Origin: Pegea sp. RAD2-039
Lineage: Eukaryota > Chordata > Thaliacea > Salpida > Salpidae
Direction: 5' to 3'
Length of the DNA: 64,000 bases
Assembly (NCBI GenBank): GCA_034620365.1
Contig: JAQGEQ010000380.1
Span: 2,666,001-2,730,000, forward strand
The translations under genes were made by a program, and so were the position numbers. This document shows positions 12,430-25,500 of this stretch, piece by piece. The notes under the pieces are model-generated. The model ran no database searches and was not told the DNA's origin. It was given only the letters and a program-made list of their open reading frames with translations. The stretch's first letter is position 1. Each line of letters begins with the position of its first letter.

Positions 12430-12940
12430 GTTCAGGAAAATTATTGAAAAGGACGCAGAAATAGAAACCACCTAGCAATGACAAAATGCCGAATTTTGGG
12501 TTGAATACTTACTTGTGGCATATAAAGTGACTGCAAACCAACAGAGCAATCTCATGCAATCAACAACCAAAATACCTTCTTGACTTGCAGAAGGAGTAAT
12601 GTACCTAATTCTAAAGTCATAAAAATAGAGAATCCAAAAACTCCAAACCGAGAATGTACATGTGCTTCAAAGAAAGCAATCAAATACTTCTACACCAAAA
12701 GGAGAGAGTCATACGACTGTAAAGATGACCCTGATTAATAAAATGAGCCAGAAAGACAGTCACATAAAGCATAAAAGTCTTAGTAAGGTATGGATTGACT
12801 ATCGTAAAACCTACGATAGATTTCCCCATTTTTAAATCATTAAACCAATGGAGTCATGTCGAATGTTACCAATGAGAATAACATTTATGAAAAACTGAAG
12901 TACGAAAATACATCTGAGCAATATAATTAGCAATTCGTAG
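12430..12940 (+). mobile_element. decayed LINE remnant (R4/Dong-like RT)
   Basis: Shifting-frame translation gives RRESYDCKDD, then about 45 codons later WIDYRKTYDRFPHF (about 12790-12832). This matches the order RRKARGCKDQ ... WIDYRKAYDSIPHSW seen before and at RT motif A in R4/Dong-type LINEs. Stops and frameshifts are frequent. Higher GC than surroundings. Ends where a different LINE fragment begins. Clade is an inference from motif wording. Confidence 0.55.
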
Positions 12941-12949
12941 CAATAAAAT

Positions 12950-13807
12950 TCAAGTTTTGTCCACCAATGGATCTATTATTCAGCGAATATCTTCGGTCCT
13001 AGACCTTGGCATTACCCTATCATCTGGCTTTGAATGGTACAATTATGTCTTCAAAATTTTTGCAAAATTAATCAACCTTGTCTACCTTGTTATAAGCTCT
13101 AAGGACCCATACTTCTTTATCAATCTTTTCAAATTGTACGTACGTCCAATTCTTGAATATAATGTCAATGCATGGATGCCATTTCAAGTTAGTGATATAA
13201 AAAAAAATCATCTTTTCAGGCAACATTTAAGAGATTGGTATGCAGGAAACTTAATATTAAATATGATAGTTATAAAAAATCGTATTAGCTTCTGAAATTT
13301 ATATACTTTTGAAATTCGACGGATTAAATACGATTTAATTCTTATTTTCAAAATTATCAACAGTTTAATTGACCTTAAGTTTGATGATTTCTTTTCCATT
13401 AGTCCTTCCTTCAACTCAGACGACACACATTGCATCTTAATAAGCCCATATCGCCTGGTATGTTAATCAGAGCAAAATTTTTTTCTCATATCGCACAATT
13501 AGTACCTGGAACCAGCTGCCATAAGACACTGTCATGTCAGAATCACTCGTGTTGTTCAAGCAGAAGTTGAACGGTTTTAATATTGACACAATTGTCATTT
13601 CTAAACTGTGATTTTTTTCATTTTTTATATTATTAACATTCTATGAAATTGTTCACTGTTATATGCTTTGAGGGCTACCGAAATGCCATGTGTTACATCT
13701 TTTACTTTCTATATTTCTAACTTAATAGATATTATTTGTGAGAATGCGTGTTGGTGGGAGGTGCTCTTTTCAGACACCCTCCTTTGCATTTATTGAAATA
13801 AATAAAA
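12950..13807 (+). mobile_element. 5'-truncated, decayed copy of the window's main LINE (3' end)
   Basis: From about 12957 the translation (NGSIIQRISSVLDLGITLSS, then KIFAKLINLVYLVI) matches the C-terminal part of the intact protein encoded at 56507-59446 (NGSILERVSSVIDLGITLTS). Frameshifts and stops follow. The 3' UTR is shared with the other copies, including the GAGGTGC/GACACC hairpin at about 13760-13785 and the AATAAATAAA end. It is inserted directly against the R4-like remnant. Confidence 0.85.
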
Positions 13808-15876
13808 ATTGGTCGAGTATAGCCACGTTGGGTGTGCTAAAGAAATAGTGTCAAAAACAAAACACGTTAAGAAGAAAAACTTTATCACAAAGTAAAGTGA
13901 AAAGTTTACAAAAGAATTAAAACTGCCAAAAGTCCCTGGAAAAGGCAACAAAACTTCAGGAGAGCTATCTTAAACTGAAAAAGAGATTGTAAAAAAGGAT
14001 CTTCAACAAGCTCTGAGCGAACGTTTAGAGGCAAAACCTCTTGATAGCCAATTAGAATAAAGAACTAAGCAAGTCAGTTTGTCCACACATATAGGCTAAG
14101 CAGTTCAAGGCTAAGGACATAAACGGAAAGACTAGTATCGGAATCAGTTACCTACCAAACATTTCCAAGCAAAACTATCCAAAACTATAAATACAGAATT
14201 TGTAAAACTAACGATCATGTCAGGTTGTTCTATAATAGCTGGATCAGGATATCTTTAATGCCATAACAAAGTACTTAAATACCTTCATTGGTATATTTGT
14301 TAAGCAACAGATATTCCTTTAAATCAAAAATGGTACAATCATATTCCTGAACCAGTCTTCAAAAATAATGAAAGAAACATCTTCAAGAAGTGTTGTAATT
14401 TTACCAGACTTATAGGCCACTTCTACCCTGGTTTTTATGAACTTTTCCTTGTTGCAAATATGTATCCACATGAACTCAAACCCGGAACCTCCCGCTTGTA
14501 GATCACCTAGATGGACAAACAAACGCTCTGACTAGACCAAATTCTTATTCCATATAACCAAATCTTAACATTTGTTTGTAAAGTATGAATTTACTATCTA
14601 AATACTGTTAGAAATTTGACTTTTCTAAAAACTTCAACTGTTATCTACAAAGAATTTTTTGTGTGACAAAATCTTGAACTTTTTTCGGTTACACAACCTT
14701 GAAATAGTAGTGTCGAAGTCAGTATATTTTCTATCTGAACCTCACAGCCTTTGCTTCTCCTAAAAGGACCACAAAGCAGTGGCACTATTCACCATAGTTA
14801 GGGCAAACACTAGCTGCGTTCGTGACATAATATAGCATGACATGTTCGATAAAATGCGTTTGAAGCACAATTGATTACTAGTCAAGCGACTTAACTACGT
14901 CTATCTCATCGCCATCAAGTATACAATGACTGCAAATATAAAGTGTTAAATCTGCAACTTTAGCTGGCATGTTGTTGAAAGCGGTCCTAACTAAAATGTG
15001 ATCGTCTAAGAAGAGTGATATAAATGGAAAACTTCAAAAATATCTTCAAAATTCATATAGTCATGCAAGTGCTACAGTCTGAATGAAGGATGGAAAAAGG
15101 TAGAGTAATTGTTTTTATTGACGAGTAATATAAAATAGCAATATCGAGTAAACATAAAACAAAACCTGCAGTTGAAGCATAAGAACCACAACTCAACAAA
15201 CGTCAAAACTGTTTGAAGGAATATAACACAAAATGCAGGATTTTTTAAGAAAATAATTTATTGAAATGCAATTCATTAGCAGATTTGCACAATAACCTAG
15301 GTTCAAAGCAAATTTTAGTAAAGTAATGAAGACATTCTTAACTAGTGTAATACTTTCTACTGTCACCGAGTCAATCAAGTGAATTTTGTAATTTCGATAT
15401 AAAATACATCTTAATGAGTATTGCTGTAAAGTTATCAAAATTTTTTGTAAAGTAACACCACATCAACACTAGAAATATGACTGATGTAAGACAAGCCGAA
15501 AATTATGATTAGAAAATCAAAAATACAAAGCTTTTAAACGGAAATATTGTAGAAAAAAAGCGATAAAAAAATAATTTACTTTTTTAATGACTTCTTATCG
15601 ACTTCAGTTAAAAAAACTAAATGAAAAAAAAAAACGAAAAAACTTGATGTTAAAAAAACAACAGCTACATTAAATCAAAAATGAAAGTTTAAACTTCATT
15701 TGTGGAATGAACTAAAACACGATGTTAAAGAATTGGCAGAAAAATTATAAAACTATTGCTACAGCATAAACAAATCAACAAACACGTTTTGCATAGACCT
15801 AAGTAAAAAATAAAAATGTTAAGTGTTAATTCAATTATAGCATTGAGCAAATTACATTTAACTTTTTAAAGATTAC
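13808..15876. other. intergenic with old repeat-like sequence
   Basis: About 13830-14980 has higher GC than true AT-rich spacer and many short broken frames, so I read it as old transposon debris, but no family could be named. It includes one half of a repeat pair (14340-14525, see separate entry). 15100-15876 is AT-rich and includes the 3' UTR of the NYN gene on the minus strand. Confidence 0.45.
14340..14525 (+). repeat. dispersed repeat, copy 1 (partner at 48600-48715)
   Basis: The segment at about 14435-14475 (CTTTTCCTTGTTGCAAATAT then GT-TCCAC) recurs at 48653-48685 with few changes, followed in both by AACC.TTCCGCT and a similar ending near ATGGACAAA/ATGAACAAA. In both, the forward frame reads LFLVANM-P. 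This suggests two old copies of the same transposon coding region; the element is unidentified. Confidence 0.55.
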
Positions 15877-17037
15877 TTAAGACACGATGCTTTGAAACTT
15901 TAAGCTTTTATTTGCTGCATATTTAAGCTTCATACTTGTATGTATTGGATGAATCAGAACTACTTTATAACCTTTCGCTTGAACCTCTCCAATAAGATCA
16001 TTAAAGTCTATGTCTCCGGTGATAAGACAAATTGTAGCAACAGGATATGTCATACAAAACTGTTTTATACATCTGTTTAACTTGATATCAGCAGCATTTT
16101 TCTTTCTTGATTGCACATGCAGAATACGAACATAAGAGTTATTAAGTTCTACCATAAGATCTTTATTTTCTTTTCGAACATTACATGCCACCACAAACTG
16201 TTTCTCTATCAATTTATTGGACTTCAATAAAGCTTTTCGTATCTTAGCAACAACATGTTTAGGTGGTTTGTTCTTTGGTATACGACAGTTTTCAATATCC
16301 CAAAATATTCCAATTGGAACCTTTTCTTCAGGTACTTTTTGATAAAGATTAGACCCAGTATTAACCAGTTCATTTATGAGACAAGTTGGACATTTTGAAG
16401 ATTTAAGTATATCGGGCAAAGCATCAAAAACTTTAACAAATTTTATTCTAATAGTAGGTGATAACGGTGGTGAAGCTTGATCTATTGCATTCATAAACTG
16501 ATTTTTATTAGAAGGCAAACTATAAAAAACCATCAGAAAATTGAAACTTCCTTGTAAAATACAATCAGAACATAACTTTTTATGTAAATCATCAGGAACA
16601 TAATTAGCATTACAATTACCATAGCCGGCTAAAGGTTTATTTGATGACACTGCTTGATTATTCATACTGTTCTGTATACTCACTTTGGGAATATAATTTT
16701 TAACCAAATTATCATTAGAAGGAGATTGTCTGTTTTGAGGAAACAGATTATTGATAAATACTTGAGAGCTTGATACTACAATATTTTGACCAGTTGCATC
16801 TCTAACCAAAGAAGTAGAAGCAAGATGTTGCTGAAGACTAAATTGATTATTACTGACTGTTGCATATTTTTGAAGACTGATATGAGACTGTACATGGCCA
16901 TTGACAGTAGTTCGACATTGAGCAGCCTGAACTTGCATAAATGAAACAATTTGATTAGATGCCTGATGCTGTTGTTGGATGTCAATATCTTTAATCTTTC
17001 TTCTCAGTGATTCTATAATTTTCTGTTTATCAGTCAT
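15877..17037 (-). CDS. NYN-domain ribonuclease-like protein, MARF1-related
   Basis: Single-exon frame of 386 residues. Residues 241-386 form a NYN (PIN-like) nuclease fold close to that of MARF1/limkain b1: PIGIFWDIENCRIPKNKP, NVRKENKDLMVELNN, KNAADIKLNR, ITGDIDFNDL. The acidic residues expected at the metal site are present (Asp247, Asp317, Asp342, Asp344), so catalysis is plausible. Residues 1-150 are Gln/Asn-rich and low complexity. Two Cys pairs, CSDC (156-159) and CPTC (216-219), could bind zinc; this is a guess. The protein stops right after the NYN domain and has none of the RRM or LOTUS repeats that make vertebrate MARF1 about 1,700 residues long. Known role of MARF1: endonucleolytic mRNA decay in oocytes. 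An acceptor (TTTTTTTCAG, AG ending at 17065 on the minus strand) lies 27 nt before the ATG. Confidence 0.82.
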   Translation of the reverse strand: MTDKQKIIESLRRKIKDIDIQQQHQASNQIVSFMQVQAAQCRTTVNGHVQSHISLQKYATVSNNQFSLQQHLASTSLVRDATGQNIVVSSSQVFINNLFPQNRQSPSNDNLVKNYIPKVSIQNSMNNQAVSSNKPLAGYGNCNANYVPDDLHKKLCSDCILQGSFNFLMVFYSLPSNKNQFMNAIDQASPPLSPTIRIKFVKVFDALPDILKSSKCPTCLINELVNTGSNLYQKVPEEKVPIGIFWDIENCRIPKNKPPKHVVAKIRKALLKSNKLIEKQFVVACNVRKENKDLMVELNNSYVRILHVQSRKKNAADIKLNRCIKQFCMTYPVATICLITGDIDFNDLIGEVQAKGYKVVLIHPIHTSMKLKYAANKSLKFQSIVS

Positions 17038-17065
17038 GATTGAAAATCTTATTCATTAACATTTC

Positions 17066-20000
17066 TGAAAAAAACATAACATTTAACATATTCAATAGTT
17101 AAAGTTATGTGGTATTATCAAAACAATTTTTAAAATATATCTTTATTATATACCAATATATACTTATAAAAATTAAGTAAATACCAAAATATAAGAACTT
17201 TTAAAATGAATAATAACATAAAGAAAGTAATTATCACTTTGATTAAAGGATATTTATAATCTAATTCATAGATTATATGAAAAACATTACCAAAATAATA
17301 AACTTTAAGCCTCAATTATAATAACTGATTAAAGATATATCAAAAAAAGTTTTAAATAAATTTATTATAATAACATAAGACCAACAAACTTTAAAAAAAG
17401 CAATATAATGGAATAGAATAAATAAAAATTAGTAAGAATAAATAAAAAAAAGTTATTTTAAAAAAATTTAAGAAATCCTGAAAAACAAATATTTATAAAT
17501 ATGTATATATATTTAACTAATATTTTCATTAATATTAAAATGACTTATAAAAAAAATATTAAAATGAAAAAAAATATTACTATTTAAAAATACAAACTTA
17601 AAAAAAATAAAATAGCCAAAAAATTTAAAATAAATAAATACAAGAATATCTTTTTATTTTTTACAGAAATATTATCAATTATTTCTTATAAAGCATAATT
17701 TTCAGTAATTTAGTAAAAAAATTAAGATAAAAATAAATAATGCAACTTAAGTTATAAATTTACATAACGAAATAAAATCTTTTATAATTCCATATACTTA
17801 AATAAAGTTAAAGTAGAATATAGGTATAAAAAATATTTTGATCTGCATCAGAATTAGAGTAAATTGGATTATTTTATTTTTTAATAAAAAAAATGATAGA
17901 CGCAACAAAAAGTAGACAATAAAATGAAATTACACCCAGCTACGATCTTATACAAGCTCTTTGAAATATTAATCTTAGTTTAAAAGAAACACCATAATAA
18001 TGCTACTACTATAAAACACATATTATTTTGTAGATAATTGAGTAATTATCTACAAATATATAATATTTAGAGAATAATATATATTTTTTTCAATTATAAA
18101 AAGATACTCAACGTTAAAAAGTGTACTTTCAACTATCGGGGTTTGCTAGAGGCAACTTCAATTATCAAGCACAACAATTCAAACAGTTGCCAAGAATTCT
18201 ATAAAAACCAAGCAGCAAAAAGGCATTTCTTAAATCTTAAATTAAAAGCTTCTTTGAGTGTACATTAGAATATTTTTCAGTCTGCAAGTACAGCTACTTT
18301 TGCTAGTACTTAGGACAGATTGTTTTTTATTCTACTATATTGTTCCCTTTCAGTCTGTGAGCATATAGCTAATGTTATTTTTTAAATCAAAAATTAAGAG
18401 TGATATAAATGAATCAATTAAGAAAATATTTTCTTAAAATTGTTATTTCCTTGCCACGAAAACATATCAAAGCTATTATTGTTATTAGTCGCTTTCTTAC
18501 AAATTTGAATAAAGCTATATATAAAGAGTCATTATCATTACAATAATTGAGAGTGATAAAACATTTAATAAACTTGTTAAAAATTTTTAACGATTGTGAT
18601 CTCAAACATTTTATTAATAAATAATATTTTTATATGTAAATGACAAAACTTACACAGTAAACATTATAAAAAAGAGATTTTAGCATTTGATTATATATAA
18701 ATATATAAGTTTGTAGATCTAACAAAATCATATTTCTAGGACAAACTTAACAAATGATGAAGTAAAACAGTTCATTGCTTAATTTGTATGATGTAAGTTT
18801 TAGTAAAAGTTTGTGCAAATCAATTATTTGGAAGCCTTCTCCTAGAACTTTTCAATTACTTTTTCTAATATTAAATTTAGATACTAATGATTTACATAAA
18901 AGATAAATGTAGAAAACCAGGGGCACCAAATTCTTAAAATTGCGATTAATCTGCAGTATTTAGAATAAATATAAGTACGTTAACATCTTTTGTGAAGCAA
19001 ACCAGAGCTGACTCTGCAGATAAAAAGAGTGCAGGAAAGACAGTGGTTCCAGTCTCAATTACATCCTGAATACTTATATAGCATCTTTATCTAACATGTT
19101 AGTAATAAAAAATTTGAAACTTCTATTATTTTTTCAGAAATCACACTTGTAAATTCATTAAACAGCTAGATTATAAGCTTTCGCCTTATGCTAATTAGTT
19201 CGATCTTATTTTATGAAGTTTTTCTTGAAGTAGCTATTTAAGAATATCTGTATATACATGATAGAGTTAATATTTATCGTACTAGTTTTATCTCTCATTA
19301 TTTTAAATTTTGTTATTCTTCCACTTTATTCTTTCATTTTCATTCTTTCAATTCAAAAGGTTAACAAATATTTTTTAATTTAACTTTTATAGTGAAATTA
19401 ACTAACAATAACGTCTTTACCACCTTATAAATTTTTATTTACTAGTAATAAACGTTTAGTCTTTTTGTTAATCAAAAAAATTACTTGTTTATTAAACAAA
19501 AATAAGTTTTCTATAAAATATTTTTCGGATCAAAACTGTATATTGTAAATAAACATTTAAAAAAATGTTTTTCATATAAAAAGTTTCAAATGAAAACAGA
19601 CCTTTCATCATTTCTAGATTTTGTTCTTTGAAACTTGTTATTGTTACAAAATATAAGTTAGTTTAATGTATTTAAAGTTTAAGTAATAAATTTTGTTCAT
19701 AAAATCTTTTGTTGGTAAATTTGAAACTGTTTTACAGTAAATAAACTAATCAAAAAACAACTTTGATAAAACAACTTTTACTTTTTTTCGTTTATGAAAC
19801 TTTTAGAAAAATTGGAAGAATTGAAAAAAAAAAAAAAAAAAAAAAACAGTTTTGCACTATCAATCAAAATTTGCAAAATAAATATGTCAAGTATATTACC
19901 TGTCAGACTTATAAAATAAATTAACGACTTTTTTGTTGATGCTTCATTTTAAGCTTATAAAAACATTATCATTCACCATTTTATCTATTTGTATTAAAAA

Positions 20001-22567
20001 TATTAAAATTCAAAATAATTTCATCGCTTACATCATGAATTGAAGATGTTATTGTATAAAACGTTTTTTGTAAAACCTTTTCTTTATATAAGAACTTTGA
20101 TTTGTAATAATGATACTGGTTCAAAAAATTAACAAATATATAGTTGATTCTAATTAGCTCTCTGACTTAAAAAAACTCTACGTTCAACAACATCAGCTCA
20201 ATAATAACTTGACTCATAAACAAGTGGTTAAAGATGCTTTTACAAACATTCAAAATAATACTAAATTAAAAAAAATTTAACTAAGGAGTTGCTTTTTTTG
20301 ATAGAAGATTTTACATCTTTTCTCTACACAAAATTTTTCTCGTTATTATCAAAATAGATGATAGATGCATGCGAGTCCTCAACACCTTCGACTGTCTATT
20401 TGTCCGTATAGCAGGTTTTTAGCTTGAAAATATCGAGTTATTATATGTAAGCCGATTTGGCTGCATTTTGTTGGCGAGAAACAGTTCTAGGTGTTTAATC
20501 AACCTAATTTACTTTTCATTTAATTTATCAAACCTACTGATTCGAACCAAACTTAACGTTCACTAAGTTCTTATCATATTATTAATTTTTCATAATATTA
20601 CCTTTCATAGATCGAAGAAAAAATTAAAAAGTGTTAACATTTTGTTATATTTTAAGATTACCTAATAAAACCTGATTTTCTACAAGTTAAAAATACCAAA
20701 ATTGTTTAAAATCTTCCACTAAATGACATTATTAAGCTACAAGCGAATGACTTCAGGCTTCACAGCTGCTCAAAAGTTTGATTTTAAGTTTTGAAGAAGA
20801 GATTACATCAAAAATATTTGTTTTACAATTTCTACATTTGTTTTTACATTATCAAAAGTAATTCAAAATCATAAAGTCAATTTAATCAAAATTTTAATTA
20901 TTTCAACAGTTTTTCTTTGAAATAAGTTGCTTTAAATTTGTTTTTGTTATTGTAAACAAACTTTCATGTTGTTTGAATTTTTGTAAATATTATTATCATA
21001 ATCGTTATATAAATATATATTATTTTATCGAATAAATAATTATTTAAATTTAAAATAATATTTTATACTGTTTATATAGATTAAATAATTACGTGAATTG
21101 AAAAGTAATTCTGAAATAACAGATAAAATTTATTTCAAATAAATTAAAATAAATATTTTAAAGCAAATTCTGTTCCACTGAAATTTTTGTAAAATTTATT
21201 ATTTTATTCTTGTATTTATTTTGTGATTAACTTAAAAGTTATTTTAGATTTATTTTAATTCTAATCATTAATTTGTTTGACATCTTAAAGTTATAAGAAA
21301 TACTATTTAAAACTTTTTTTTGATTTTTTAATAGAAATTCTAATTCTCATTTTGCTCATGAAATTTTTTATAAAAACTTTTTATTTCATGAAATGCTATC
21401 AATGTTAACATTTTTATCAGAGAGGTCAATTAGTATTAAAAATTGTAACTTTATAAAGTTCTTTTTGTATTAGTTTTCCTTTTTATTAGAAAAAATATTG
21501 TTGACAGAAAACTTAAAATAATTTTGCATATATGATTTTTTTAGCATTAATTTTATACTTCAAAACTTGATTTTTCACTAAGTGTTGTTTTAGAAATGTT
21601 ATTTTTTTATTTTTAAATGGAATAACATGTTTGTTGAGATTATATTTTTGATTTATGTAATTCAATTTTTTATAAAAGTGTTTTTGTAAAAAACTGTTTT
21701 ATTATTCTTTAAAATGATTATAAGTGGTCCAAACTTGAAACTATAAATATGTGCAAAATGTATTCAGATAAATATAATAATTTACTTTATCATTTTAAAT
21801 AAAATATATACACATATGTATATATAGTTTTTAGATATATAAAGGTTAGCTAATAAGTGTAAAACTAAAATATATTTTTAATAAAGATCATTTATTTAAT
21901 ATTTGTACAGATAATTTGAAAGGCATTAATTTATTTAGAGATAATTTATTGTCATAGAATTTAAGATACTTTCTATACATCAGTAATTTGTTGATTTCAT
22001 CAAATTTATTATTAATTGTTGTTTCTTAAAACATTTTAATATGTCTGAATTGTTGAAAGTAGAATTCATAGACAATAAATTATAAGTTTGATATATAAGT
22101 TGTAATAGAAGTAAATCATCTAAAATATTTGACTCTTAATTCTATAAGAATTTATATTTTACATTCTTATAATGTTAGACTTTAATTAAAAGTAATTTAT
22201 TGTTGTTTCAATTTATTATATTTTTTAACTTATTTTTTATTTCTACCATACTTTCTTTGTTGGTAATTACTTATATACAGCTTTCATTATCATTTTATAT
22301 AAATTTTTATCTTATTGATAGTTTACAAATAAACTATTAGTCATAATTATCTTTGCATTGTTTTTTAAATTCATGAAACTATTTGTTATGATATTATAAA
22401 ACTAACTAATTATGCTAATTTTATAATTATATTTTTTATTCTTTCATTCTTATCTAGTGAACTTATTGCTAACCAAGTAGATTAGTAATTCAATCAAAAT
22501 ATCAAAGTATAAAATAAACTTTATTATAGAGTTTCAAGTTTGTTTGATATGAATGAACAATAGAAAA
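17066..22567. other. large AT-rich intergenic region, no gene seen
   Basis: About 5.5 kb of very AT-rich sequence with homopolymer runs, including an A run of about 22 at 19828-19850. Open frames here are short and compositionally random. I see no splice-bounded exon, RNA gene or repeat family. The right end is presumably the MRTF promoter and 5' UTR, but no TATA box or acceptor can be chosen with confidence. Confidence 0.5.
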
Positions 22568-25500
22568 ATGATGAATGGAAATAATTCTGGTGGTATCTCT
22601 GAGGCTTTTAATTCTACAAAAAATGGTTTGTATAAGTTAAACTTTTGATTTTAAACCACTAATTTGTTGTAATTAACGATTTAAACACTTTCATTAACTA
22701 TTGTTATTATTTAAGAAAAAGTTGTTAAAATTAATTTTTATTTTCTTCTTTTGTAAGGGTTCAACTTAATAGATTGGCAAGCATTTGAAACAACTGACTG
22801 TAGGTTCCACAATGCCGCACTTTATTTCTGTTTTTAGAGTTTATTTTTTTGATAATTATGTTTTTGTAGTTATCTAAGAAAAGTTTTTTGGTTGTAAAAA
22901 TCAATTTACAAGATGTTAGATGTATTTTTTTTGACTTGGATACAATTTAAACTTTTTGAAATATTTTAATCTTGAGTTGTTTTTGAGTATCACTTTATGT
23001 TTCTTTTTTCACTTTTTCTGCAAATGTTGACACCTAACATTGTTCAAAAGTTATTTTGTTTTTGATAAATTTTGTGATCTATAAAATTTATTTAAACATG
23101 ATTTCTATTTTCAATAAACTTTAGTTTCAGCATGACGATTGATTCTAATATTATTTATTTTCAATTTTAATGATTGATTTGCTGAAAATGCAAAAAATAA
23201 TTTTAAAAAATTGAAAGTTAGTAATTGAAATTTGACACTTGTGCAGCTTTAGAGCTTCGTCTTCAACAACGCCGACCTCGTCAAGTACTTGCTGATCAAG
23301 GAATTATTCCTCGTAAGTCTTTTTACTGTCACTTTAACATCACTTCATCTTTTAATTGGTGATTTTAAGTCCATAAAACCGGCTTCAGTCTCTTCAACCA
23401 GCTTTTTCGCTGCATCTTTTTATTTATTTACTTTTGATGTTTTCAGCGAAACAAATTTGAAAATACTTTCCAACTTTTGAAACTTTTGTGCTGACAAATG
23501 TGAACACTTTTACTTGTAAATCAACACTTCCTGTTGTACTTGTCATAACTCAATTTTCGCTTTATGTATTTTTAAATCTTCAAATTTGTTTATCAAGCTC
23601 TTCAAATTCCACTTTAAATCAAGAAGTCTTAATCTAAAAAGTTCTTCAGAAAACTCTCCAACTTTTAAACTTTCATGAATGAGTATTTAACACACTCACA
23701 CTAAACCACATGTCACGTGACCAAACCTCTGAAATCTTTCTACAGCTCTTAAAAGTCCCGGAGCTTATTACGGAATCGTTCAGAAGCTCGATCGAGCTCG
23801 AAAAGAAGATTTTCTCAACAAAGCTATTCAGGATAGGCCTGACCGCAAATATCTTGTTGACAAACACATCTTAGAAGGTGAGCCGGAAGTTAAGTAAAGT
23901 TGTTTCGATTCATAAGTCGCTTCTTCAACTTTCCACAATATTTTTGAATTTTCAAAAATAAGAGTTTCAAGAATTGAAGGAACAAAAATTCCCCCAACCT
24001 GAAAATATAGAATTATTAAAAAGATGAGATTTCAAATCTCTCTACCTCCAGCCGATCTTCGCGTGTTTCGAGAAACTAATTTAATGACGTCACAGATACT
24101 GTTGTGTCGAGTCCCATCGTAGCCAATCAGAAGAACTTGAAGAAGGCGAAACTAGTTGATGATCTCAATGAGAAGATCTTATTTCGACCCGGAGTCATCG
24201 AGTTGGTGGAGAAGAACATTATTCCAGCTGATGACGTCCAGGAAGCAATTAGAGGCAAGTAACTGGTTAAGATGGTTGCTAGGTGGTTGCTTAGATGGCT
24301 GTTGAATGGTTTAAATGGTTGCTAGGTGATTAAGATGGTTGCTAGGTGGTTGTTGAGATGGTTAGTCGGTAGTTTAAATGGTTGTTTTAGATCGCTAATG
24401 AGATGGTTGCTGGGTGATTACGATTGTTCTTAGGTAATTAAGTTAGTTGCTAGGTGGTTTAGTTAGTTGCTAGGTGGTTGGAATAATTATCATTTGTTGT
24501 TTTAGATGGTCAATTGGTGTACAAGAAGATAGCGGACTTTGTTGACGATGATAGTAGCGATTCGTTCTCTCCTGAGCAACCGACAGCTCCACCTAGTGTC
24601 AGTCCTCCTCTAAACTTCACTCTAGGCTGTTCAGAGCCAATCACTTGTAACCAAATGATTGATAAAGTGTTTGTAGCGGTAAGTATCTCGAATTGATGAC
24701 GTCGCAACTAACAAGGGGTAATGTAGGGTAAGAAGGGTAGTGTTGGAAAATCATCTTTATCATTTACACAATCTTCATCACATCCGTATCTCAACCGACA
24801 ATCTTCAAAAGTAAATTTTCATCTTAACACGTGATCAAATTTTGAATCTTTGATTTCAGGGATCAAAGAGCAATTTGATCTCATCTTCTCGAGGCTCGGG
24901 ACCTCGTAAGAAGAAAGAAAAGCCGAAGTTGAAGAACTATAAATATCATCAATACATACCACCTGGTCAAGTAAGTTTTGTTGTGAGAAGTTTCTGATAT
25001 AAATGAGATGTTATCAGCAGGGAAAGTCATCCGAGAAATCTGCTCTTAGTATCGACCAAGATTCACCTTATCAGAGATTACTTGAACAACAACAAATATT
25101 TCTTCAATATCAAATCATCAAACAAAATGAGTTTGCTGCCGGTCCCCATAGCAACGGTGGACAGAGGTTTGTACCAAACACCTACCAATTATCTAAACCA
25201 CCTAGCAACCATCTAAACCACTTAGCTATTATCTAAACCACCTAGCAACCACTTAAACCACCTAGCAACTGTTTTACTTTTTTAGAAGCTGCGAGCATCC
25301 ATCTGCAACATCAAGTTTCAATCAACAGGTCAGATTTAATTCTTTGATGACGTCATCAGCCTTTCCAATGACGTCACTGATCCTGAATAACGTTACAATC
25401 TTTTTCAGTCGCTACCACCTCCACCACCTCTTATATCTCAGCGTAAAATTAAATTAGAACATTCACTTAGCAACGGGTCAAAACTAACTTTTAGTAAATT

